Assembly: GCF_014648475.1 (NCBI RefSeq)
Contig: NZ_BMRE01000011.1
Span: forward strand, 62,001-126,000
Reading direction: 5' to 3'
From: Lentzea flava
GTDB lineage: Bacteria > Actinomycetota > Actinomycetes > Mycobacteriales > Pseudonocardiaceae
Length of the DNA stretch: 64,000 nt
Part shown: positions 16,862-22,906 of the stretch, piece after piece
Layout of the letters: each line of letters opens with the position of its first letter
Position numbering within the stretch: position 1 is the stretch's first letter
Translations under genes and position numbers: made by a program
Notes under the pieces: model-generated
What the model was told of the DNA's origin: nothing
The model's database searches: none
What the model saw: the letters and a program-made list of their open reading frames with translations, nothing else

Positions 16862-17713
16862 GTGCCCGAATCGCTGACCATCGACGAGCTCGCTTCCCGG
16901 ATCGGCCTGCCCAGCAGCACCATTCGCATGTACCAGACGAAGGGTGTGCTGCACGCGCCGAGAAGGCAGGGGCGCGTGGCGTACTACGACGCCTCGCACG
17001 TCGAGCGGTTGACGCTGGTCCAGCGGTTGCAGCAGCGGGGGTTCTCACTGCCCGCCATCGCGGAGCTGATCCAAGCGAGAGAAAAAGGCGAGTCGGTCGC
17101 CGCGGTGCTCGGCATGGGCGAGACCGAGGGGCCCGACGACTGGGTCCGGATCAAGGTGCGCGACATCAAGCACCTGATTCCGATGGGAGACGTCCAACCG
17201 CGACTCCTCCTCCGGGCTATGCGGTTGGGCTTGGTGCGGTGGAAGTACGGCTGGCCGCACGCGCGTCGCTGGGCACTCGAAGCGGGCGGAAGGCTCGCCG
17301 GCCTCAGGGTGCCCAGCGATGACGTCATGGACAGCTTCACGCGCCTGCGCACGGCGACCGACGCGATCGCGGCGGACTTCGTGCGGTTGTTCGAGCAGCA
17401 GTTCTGGCCGGAGCTCGCGCGCAAGGCCGGTGACGAGAACCAGCTCGAGAACGTGCGGGCGTTGCTCGTCGAGCTGACCTACACGGCGGAGACCGCGGTG
17501 GTGGGGACGCTGCGGGAGTCGATCCGGGACGCGGCGGAGGAGTTCGCGTCGCGGCACGGGCTGCTGCCCAGCGACGAGTTCCAGCCCGCGTGGGCGGAGC
17601 AGCCGCTGCCGCCGATCGCCGAGAACATCGTCGATCCGGCTGGGGATCTGCCGAGCGAGCAGGAGATCGAGTGTTTCCTGGCGAGGGGGGACGAGGATGA
17701 GCCTGGTCGCTGA
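16862..17713 (+). CDS. MerR-family transcriptional regulator
   Basis: 283 residues. N-terminal MerR winged helix: LTIDELASRIGLPSSTIRMY, then GRVAYYDASHVERLTLVQRL and RGFSLPAIAELIQAREKG (residues 5-80). The C-terminal ~200 residues are helical with no recognised effector domain and no Cys cluster, so not a metal or redox sensor of the classic kind. It is the first gene of the TOMM operon: its last 17 nt overlap the ThiF-like gene. It therefore probably controls its own operon, perhaps through the palindrome just upstream. Start GTG 16862 is set by the promoter and by the MerR domain being complete from there. Confidence 0.88.
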   Translation: MPESLTIDELASRIGLPSSTIRMYQTKGVLHAPRRQGRVAYYDASHVERLTLVQRLQQRGFSLPAIAELIQAREKGESVAAVLGMGETEGPDDWVRIKVRDIKHLIPMGDVQPRLLLRAMRLGLVRWKYGWPHARRWALEAGGRLAGLRVPSDDVMDSFTRLRTATDAIAADFVRLFEQQFWPELARKAGDENQLENVRALLVELTYTAETAVVGTLRESIRDAAEEFASRHGLLPSDEFQPAWAEQPLPPIAENIVDPAGDLPSEQEIECFLARGDEDEPGR

Positions 17714-18485
17714 TCCCGCGTGGCACGCCCAGATAAGAGACGAAGGACTTGTCGTGTACGCGGGAGCGGATCTCGCGTACCTGATTCCAGACCTGCCCAG
17801 GGCGGTGGCCGTGGCGCTGGCGGGACTGTTCGAGCCGGTGTTGAGGGGAGTGGCTCGAACGGTCGACGAAAGCCGGTTGGGGGAACCGGTTCGCCGGCAC
17901 GTGGCCCAGCTGAGGACCCTGGGCGCTCTCCGCCCGGCGCGGTTGCCCGCCGACGAACGCAGGCCGATGGGGGTCGGCACGCGGTTCGTCGGTGAGGCAC
18001 CCGCCGGGCTGGTGGAGCGGTTGCCGCACAACGAGGATCCGGACCTGTTGCTCGTTGTGCGGACGACTGGCACGTTGGTCGACCTGGTCGAGGTGGCCCG
18101 CGAGACGAAGGTTCCGCACCTGTTGCTGGACCTCGCGTACCACCACACCGCCGCGATCGGGCCCTTCGTGGTGCCCGGTGCCGGCGCGTGCCTGGCGTGC
18201 CTCGCGGTGCGGGCGGGGCGGCGGTGGGGGGATCCGCCGCCTCCCCCGCATCCGGCGGCGATGACGTTCGACTTCCCGATTTCTCTTGCGCTGCAAGCGG
18301 TTCAGAACATCCGCAACGGTTCGCTGGCGCTGCTCGACGCGGTCGTGACCGTCCACCTCGACGAGTTCACGACGACCCGTGAGAGCGTGCTGCCCGCCGC
18401 CGGCTGCGAGATCTGCCCCGCGCTACCAGTTGGGCGCGTGTCCTTGCCTTGGGGGAACCATGACGACAGCGGTTCGGTTACCTGA
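17697..18485 (+). CDS. ThiF-like TOMM cyclodehydratase partner (ocin-ThiF/SagC-like)
   Basis: 262 residues. The family (cyclo_dehyd_2/ocin-ThiF-like) delivers the precursor peptide to YcaO for ATP-dependent cyclisation of Cys/Ser/Thr to azolines. Key region seen: PDLLLVVRTTGTLVDL, then VPHLLLDLAYHHTAAIGPFV and VPGAGACLACLAVRAGRRWG, the usual GPxVVPGxxxCLxCL block. A C-terminal AGCEICP may complete a zinc-binding cysteine set with CLAC. The N-terminal ~90 residues are probably the winged-helix peptide-recognition part. It is short for a stand-alone E1 fold, as usual in F-protein-like TOMM partners. Overlaps merR by 17 nt and the next gene by 26 nt, so translation is coupled. Confidence 0.82.
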   Translation: MSLVADPAWHAQIRDEGLVVYAGADLAYLIPDLPRAVAVALAGLFEPVLRGVARTVDESRLGEPVRRHVAQLRTLGALRPARLPADERRPMGVGTRFVGEAPAGLVERLPHNEDPDLLLVVRTTGTLVDLVEVARETKVPHLLLDLAYHHTAAIGPFVVPGAGACLACLAVRAGRRWGDPPPPPHPAAMTFDFPISLALQAVQNIRNGSLALLDAVVTVHLDEFTTTRESVLPAAGCEICPALPVGRVSLPWGNHDDSGSVT

Positions 18486-18984
18486 CCAGTTCTCACCCGG
18501 TGCGGCCGCCGCGAACGCCGCGACGCCCACCTGTTGCTGTTGTTGTTGCTGTTGCGCGGTTTCCTCGGTCGGCGCGGCCGTGCACATCCCGGAAGCGCTG
18601 TACCAGGACACCAAGCACCTGGAGAAGCCGAGCAGGGCGCTGGTCCTGCCGGCCGCGCTCTACCCGCTCCTCGTCGTCGCGCTGCCGGTCGTCACGTGGG
18701 GTGCGATCTTCGACCTCCACTGGGGCTGGTGGGCCGGGGGCTTCGCACTCGCACTGGTCTGGGCGCTCGCGGCCGGATCCATCTCGAAGTCGCCGAAGCC
18801 CTTCGGCAGCGCGCGGCGGCTGCTCGGCTGGGCGGTGCTGTGGTGCCTGGAACCCTTCATCGTGCTGACGATGCTGGGCCCCATCGCCTCGTACGTGCAC
18901 ATCTGGGTGGCGCTGGTGATCTACGGCGCTGCCGCGCTGGCCCTCGGGTACTCGCTGTGGAAGCACTACCGGGGCAAGCGGTGA
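18460..18984 (+). CDS. octacysteine protein fused to a four-helix membrane domain; likely TOMM substrate
   Basis: 174 residues. Residues 1-24 are a small leader-like segment (VRLPDQFSPGAAAANAATPT), residues 25-32 are eight Cys in a row (18532-18555), followed by AVSSVGAAVHIPEALY. This resembles SagA-type streptolysin S precursors, whose core is also a Cys run followed by small residues and Ser/Gly. Unlike them, the protein continues into four hydrophobic helices: about residues 55-79, WGWWAGGFALALVWALAAG, GWAVLWCLEPFIVLTMLGPI, and HIWVALVIYGAAALALGYSL, ending KHYRGKR. The Cys codons alternate TGT and TGC, so it is not a simple triplet expansion. It sits inside the operon between the ThiF-like gene (26-nt overlap) and ycaO (GTGA overlap). 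Substrate role is inferred from this position. Confidence 0.8.
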   Translation: MTTAVRLPDQFSPGAAAANAATPTCCCCCCCCAVSSVGAAVHIPEALYQDTKHLEKPSRALVLPAALYPLLVVALPVVTWGAIFDLHWGWWAGGFALALVWALAAGSISKSPKPFGSARRLLGWAVLWCLEPFIVLTMLGPIASYVHIWVALVIYGAAALALGYSLWKHYRGKR

Positions 18985-20135
18985 AGACCGTCGCGGAGGC
19001 GCTGGTCGAGCGCGCGGTCGGCTGGCGGCAGGGTGTGGTGTCGCAGCTGCACCCCGTGCCGCACAGTCTGTCCGATGTGGACATCGAGGGCTGGGCCGCG
19101 GTGCCGGAGCCGTTCGCCACGGGCGGCACTTCCGGTGGCACGTCGAAGGTCGCCGCGATCGCCGAGGCGCTGGAACGTCATGCAGCTGCACGGGCGCCTC
19201 TGGAGATCGTGACCGAGGGCGAGTGCTGGCCGTTGGAGCACTTCAGCCTGCACACCGTCGAACAACGCGTTCGTGGTGATTACCGCTACCGCAAGGGATA
19301 CGTCGACACCCGGTACACGCGGGCGTGGACGTTGCCCGGCAACACACCGATCCGCGTTCCCGTCGGACTCGTCGGCCTGGACGCCTCGCACGGTCTGCCC
19401 ACGACGTCGTCCGGGCTGGCGGCGGGCCCGTCGCCCACGAGCGCGTTGCTGAGGGCCGCGCAGGAGCTGGTCGAGCGCGACGCCTTCACGACGACCTGGC
19501 TGCATTCCATTGCACCGCAACGGTTTGCGGCGGACCTTCCGCACGGCGCGCAGGCGTTCGACCTCACGCCCGACTACAGCCCGCACCCGGTGATCGCGGT
19601 CGCCGGATCACTTCCGATCGCCGGGAAGCCGCGGCCGACCCTCGGCCTCGCCTGCCGCGCCACCGTGGCGGAGGCGCTGCAGAAGGCCTACGAGGAATGG
19701 GTGCAGGGCACGGTGTTCATCGAGGTGTGGCTGGCACGCAACGGTGACCAGCCCGTCGAGGAGGTCACCGACTTCGACAAGCACGCCGTCTACTACGCCA
19801 CGCACCCCGACGAGTGGGACGCGCTGCCGTGGTTCGGTGGCATCGAAACGGATCCGCCGCCGGACGCCGCCTGCCGTGGCGTCGCCGCGGAACTGACCGA
19901 ATTGGTGCACGCCCTCGACGACCGCGGCATCCGGCTCGCGTACCGGGAGCTCACCACGCCGGAGCTGTCGGCCGTCGGGCTGCACTGCGTCCGCGTCCTC
20001 TCCCCCGACCTCGCGCCACTGCACTCCGACCACCGCTGGCCGCACCTCGGCGGCCGCGCCCGCGAACTCACGTGGCGCTACCCGCACGCCTCGCCAGGCG
20101 TGTTCCCCAATCCAGCACCGCATCCGTTGGGGTGA
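18981..20135 (+). CDS. YcaO cyclodehydratase (TOMM D protein)
   Basis: 384 residues. YcaO enzymes activate the amide backbone with ATP so that Cys, Ser or Thr side chains cyclise to thiazoline or oxazoline. The three Mg-ATP motifs are visible: KVAAIAEALERHA (about 56-68), ALLRAAQELVERDAF (about 154-168) and TVAEALQKAYEEW (about 228-240). The C terminus ends NPAPHPLG, i.e. PxPxP followed by two residues; PxPxP is the hallmark of azoline-forming YcaOs and is needed for activity in studied cases. The GTG start at 18981 overlaps the stop of the octacysteine gene (GTGA). Together with the ThiF-like partner it forms the cyclodehydratase. Confidence 0.93.
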   Translation: MKTVAEALVERAVGWRQGVVSQLHPVPHSLSDVDIEGWAAVPEPFATGGTSGGTSKVAAIAEALERHAAARAPLEIVTEGECWPLEHFSLHTVEQRVRGDYRYRKGYVDTRYTRAWTLPGNTPIRVPVGLVGLDASHGLPTTSSGLAAGPSPTSALLRAAQELVERDAFTTTWLHSIAPQRFAADLPHGAQAFDLTPDYSPHPVIAVAGSLPIAGKPRPTLGLACRATVAEALQKAYEEWVQGTVFIEVWLARNGDQPVEEVTDFDKHAVYYATHPDEWDALPWFGGIETDPPPDAACRGVAAELTELVHALDDRGIRLAYRELTTPELSAVGLHCVRVLSPDLAPLHSDHRWPHLGGRARELTWRYPHASPGVFPNPAPHPLG

Positions 20136-20139
20136 GGCC

Positions 20140-20793
20140 GTGTTCGACGACTTCTGGACCGCCAGCCGGTTCTCACCGCTGCACCAGCTGCGGCTCGGTG
20201 AACGCCTGCGGGACTTCCGCCCGCAGCCGCCGTTGATCGACCCGCTGGAGCTGCCCACCGCACCCCGGCCGCTGCCCAAGCCCCACGACCGGTTGCAGAA
20301 GCTGTTCCAGGCACGGAGGAGCACTCGGGAGTTCACGTCGAAACCGTTGACCGACAAGCAACTCGGCACGGTCCTCGGCGCGCTGGGAGACAACAGCTTC
20401 CCGTCGGCGGGCGGGTTGAACCCGTTGCGCTGCTACGCGTTCGTGAACGGCCGCGCGGTCCGCTACGACATCCGCCGGCACGCGCTGCAGGACATCGGCG
20501 AGGCCCCTGCGAACCTGGCCTCGATCCTCGGCACGCCCGACGTCCCACCGCTCACGATCGTCCTGGTGCTGGCCGACGCCGAGTCGTTCGAGAAGTACGG
20601 CGAACGCGCGGGCAGGTTCGGCCTGATCGAGGTGGGCGCGGCAGCCCAGAGCATCTGCCTCCGTCTGGCCGAGCAGAAACTGGGCGGCTATCTGCTGGGC
20701 GGAGTAGCCGACAACGAGATGCTTCACTCGCTCGGTCTACCCCGCGACCTCCGCGTGGCCACGGCGATCGCGTGCGGTAATCCGATCACCTGA
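20140..20793 (+). CDS. SagB-type FMN azoline dehydrogenase (nitroreductase fold)
   Basis: 217 residues. SagB/McbC-like nitroreductase domain that oxidises thiazolines/oxazolines to aromatic azoles using FMN. Seen: FQARRSTREFTSKPLTDKQL (FMN phosphate site, RRSxRxF), SFPSAGGLNPLRCYAFVNG (PSAGGxxP), and IEVGAAAQSICLRLAEQKLG then GYLLGGVADNEML. The N-terminal ~60 residues are specific to TOMM dehydrogenases. Start GTG 20140, only 4 nt after the ycaO stop, preceded by GGGGTGAGG. Last gene of the operon. Its presence means the mature product should carry aromatic thiazoles or oxazoles. Confidence 0.9.
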   Translation: MFDDFWTASRFSPLHQLRLGERLRDFRPQPPLIDPLELPTAPRPLPKPHDRLQKLFQARRSTREFTSKPLTDKQLGTVLGALGDNSFPSAGGLNPLRCYAFVNGRAVRYDIRRHALQDIGEAPANLASILGTPDVPPLTIVLVLADAESFEKYGERAGRFGLIEVGAAAQSICLRLAEQKLGGYLLGGVADNEMLHSLGLPRDLRVATAIACGNPIT

Positions 20794-20877
20794 CGTTCAT
20801 CAGATCGTGTCTACCGAGGACATTCGATCACCCGCTACAACAAGGCGAGACCCTGCTCACACTCCGAGGAGCTCGCC

Positions 20878-21345
20878 ATGTCGAAGACCCTGCGCTCGGC
20901 ATTCGTGGGTGCCACCGCGTCCCTCGCCCTGATCTTCACCGGTGCCCCGGCCCAGGCCGTGGACATCGTCGCGGTGACCGACGACTACCTGTTCTCGAAG
21001 TCCCTCACCCAGTTCACAACACTGCGCGCCCAGCAGCCCTACGCCGGCCAGCTCGACTGGTCGTCCGACGGCTGCTCGTACTCGCCGGACAACCCGTTCG
21101 GCTTCAAGTTCCTGCCGACCTGTTACCGGCACGACTTCGGCTACCGCAACTACAAGCGCCAGGGGCGGTTCAACGAGACCACGCGTCTGCGGATCGACAA
21201 GAACTTCAAGTCCGACATGTACGGGCAGTGCGGCAGCAACTGGGCGTGCAAGCGGACGGCCGACATCTACTACAAGGCCGTGCGGGAGTTCGGCGGGACC
21301 GCGTCGTCGACCGCGACGAGCCTTCAGCAGGCAGGGCTGAAGTAG
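20878..21345 (+). CDS. secreted prokaryotic phospholipase A2
   Basis: 155 residues. Signal peptide: MSKTLRSAFVGA start, hydrophobic core ASLALIFTG, cleavage likely after PAQA at about residue 30. The mature part has the bacterial PLA2 core: DGCSYSPDNPFGFKF, then the catalytic TCYRHDFGYRNY with the His-Asp pair, and later cysteines (GQCGSNWACK) for disulfides. It hydrolyses the sn-2 ester of phospholipids outside the cell. Strong GAGGAG ribosome-binding site before ATG 20878. It follows the TOMM operon by 84 nt on the same strand; a membrane-active partner is possible but not shown. A terminator-like hairpin follows. Confidence 0.93.
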   Translation: MSKTLRSAFVGATASLALIFTGAPAQAVDIVAVTDDYLFSKSLTQFTTLRAQQPYAGQLDWSSDGCSYSPDNPFGFKFLPTCYRHDFGYRNYKRQGRFNETTRLRIDKNFKSDMYGQCGSNWACKRTADIYYKAVREFGGTASSTATSLQQAGLK

Positions 21346-21357
21346 TCCCTGCGTTTG

Positions 21358-21397
21358 ACGGCCGTCTTGATCGCCTGTGCGTGATCAAGACGGCCGT
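21358..21397 (+). terminator. terminator-like hairpin after phospholipase A2 gene
   Basis: Perfect 15-bp stem, ACGGCCGTCTTGATC at 21358-21372 with GATCAAGACGGCCGT at 21383-21397, loop of 10 nt, beginning 12 nt after the stop codon. No strong U-tract follows, as is usual in GC-rich actinomycetes. Confidence 0.75.
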
Positions 21398-21453
21398 TGC
21401 CATCTCAGGCGAGGGTAGGCGGCATTTCCGTCAACTCGACGAGATGTGACAAC

Positions 21454-21483
21454 TTGACAGAAAAAGTGACAGGGCTCTATCTT
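21454..21483 (+). promoter_or_regulatory. strong consensus promoter upstream of the unknown gene at 21658
   Basis: TTGACA at 21454-21459, 18-bp spacer, TATCTT at 21478-21483. The spacer and surroundings are AT-rich for this genome. Transcription would begin near 21490, giving a leader of roughly 165 nt before the ATG at 21658; the leader holds a very short coupled frame at 21641-21658. Confidence 0.65.
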
Positions 21484-21640
21484 TGTTGCCATGGAGAGCC
21501 ACTAGTCGCAGGCGAGTGTCGACCCCGATGTCCTTGGAAGACACGGGGAACAGCACCCATCGCCGGGGCGGTTCGAGCCTCCGACCAGGTCCCAACGACC
21601 TGATGCGCGAGCCTGACCTGACACGCGAAGGGGTCTGCTG

Positions 21641-21658
21641 ATGAAGAGCGAAGCCTGA
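21641..21658 (+). CDS. five-codon leader frame coupled to the next gene
   Basis: ATG at 21641 with GAAGGGG 7 nt upstream encodes MKSEA and stops at TGA 21656-21658, sharing its last base with the ATG of the following gene (TGATG). The main gene has no good ribosome-binding site of its own, so this short frame may load ribosomes onto it. Could be chance; expression is unproven. Confidence 0.35.
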   Translation: MKSEA

Positions 21659-22665
21659 TGTCTACGAGGCACCCGGCGTCCCACGCTGAAAACAACGCGG
21701 CTGCCGAAGATCTTCTCTCCGAGCTCAAGCGGGTACGCAAAGGACGTGGCCTTGCCGGAGCAGTGGAAAGCGGAACGGTCGGGCCCTCACTGGCCCAGCT
21801 GGGCACCTTTCACGAGGACGACGACTCGGCGACGAAGATCTTGAAACTCAGCAAGGTCCTCTCGTCGTTGCTGTCCGATCTGGACGAGTCCGAAGCAGAA
21901 GCGATCTCCGCAGCGCTCGGCATGGGCTCCGAATACGGCGGCATGCCCATGCTGAGTCAACGCATCAACCGGTTGGCCGCCAAGCTGTCCGCCGACCCAC
22001 GGACCGCGCGTCGGAGGATCGACGACGCCTTCGCCGTGCTGGCCGCGGCGGCGGTCAGCAGCACCAAGCCGATCTCCGTCGACGAGTCGGCCAAGCGGGG
22101 CTGGCACGCACGATGCGTCCGCACGATCGTTCTGCTCGGCAGCAACGGCATCGAGGTGCTGGAGTTGCGCACCGTGGTGTCCGAGACGCTCGACCTGCGG
22201 CAGATCTACCTCGGCTTCTCCACACCTGCTCCAGACCGCACCGACCACCCGCCGCAGCCGCGCCTGCAGATCGACGCACTGTACGGCGGTGACATCGTCG
22301 AACGCCGGATCGAGACAACGGCACGGACCGGTTTCGCGCTCAAGTTCCCCCGCCCGCTGAAGCTCGGTGAGGTCTACGAATACGGCGTGCGGTTCCGGAT
22401 TCCTCCCGATGCTGATGTCGCTCCCTACTACGTGCTCGTCCCATGGGTCATGTGCGAAGAGTTCGACTTGCGGGTGAAGTTCGAGACGGTTCCTGAAAAG
22501 GTCGAACTGCTGTCCGGCGTGTTCCAGGCGGATACCCAGGACTACGTGTTCGCCGCGCCCGCTATCGAGATCGACACCTTGGGGGAAGTGCGGGCGAAGT
22601 TCAGGCAGTTGCAGCCGGGCATGGCTTACGGCGTGCGCTGGCGTGACGAACTGCGCGAGCCCTAG
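21658..22665 (+). CDS. actinobacterial protein of unknown function
   Basis: 335 residues, not recognised. The N-terminal ~140 residues are helical and charged (DLLSELKRVRKGRGLAGAVE, KVLSSLLSDLDESEAEAISA, DPRTARRRIDDAFAVLAAAA), in the style of actinomycete regulatory or signalling proteins. The rest is mixed beta-rich (RTIVLLGSNGIEVLELRTVV, EVYEYGVRFRIPPDADVAPY, YYVLVPWVMCEEFDLRVKFE) without a known motif. No signal peptide or membrane helix, so cytoplasmic. It has its own strong promoter and a coupled leader frame. It is followed closely by a small membrane protein on the same strand, with which it may act. Confidence 0.75.
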   Translation: MSTRHPASHAENNAAAEDLLSELKRVRKGRGLAGAVESGTVGPSLAQLGTFHEDDDSATKILKLSKVLSSLLSDLDESEAEAISAALGMGSEYGGMPMLSQRINRLAAKLSADPRTARRRIDDAFAVLAAAAVSSTKPISVDESAKRGWHARCVRTIVLLGSNGIEVLELRTVVSETLDLRQIYLGFSTPAPDRTDHPPQPRLQIDALYGGDIVERRIETTARTGFALKFPRPLKLGEVYEYGVRFRIPPDADVAPYYVLVPWVMCEEFDLRVKFETVPEKVELLSGVFQADTQDYVFAAPAIEIDTLGEVRAKFRQLQPGMAYGVRWRDELREP

Positions 22666-22681
22666 CCGGAAGGGCGCAGCC

Positions 22682-22906
22682 ATGTCGTATCTGCCGCCCG
22701 GACTTCCCATGTGGGCCCTCGGGATCGTGGCGATCCTTTTGGCCGCGGGGAGTTTGCTGCGCGCGTTGTCCAGGTTGATGCCGCAGAACTCACGTGATCG
22801 ACTGCAGGCGTGGGAGCGGTGGCTCGAGCACCGCCGCATGATGCGAACACGGCCCGCCGACGCTCAGTCCTCGTCGCCAACCGGGCCGCCTCCGCGCATC
22901 AGGTAG
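22682..22906 (+). CDS. small single-helix membrane protein
   Basis: 74 residues. One membrane helix near the N terminus (MWALGIVAILLAAGSLLRAL), then a basic helical tail (RDRLQAWERWLEHRRMMRTR) and a Ser/Pro-rich end. Start ATG 22682 is preceded by GGAAGGG at a suitable distance and lies 17 nt after the unknown gene, so the two are probably one operon. Its last 43 nt overlap the end of ftsK on the opposite strand. Not assigned to a family. Confidence 0.6.
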   Translation: MSYLPPGLPMWALGIVAILLAAGSLLRALSRLMPQNSRDRLQAWERWLEHRRMMRTRPADAQSSSPTGPPPRIR

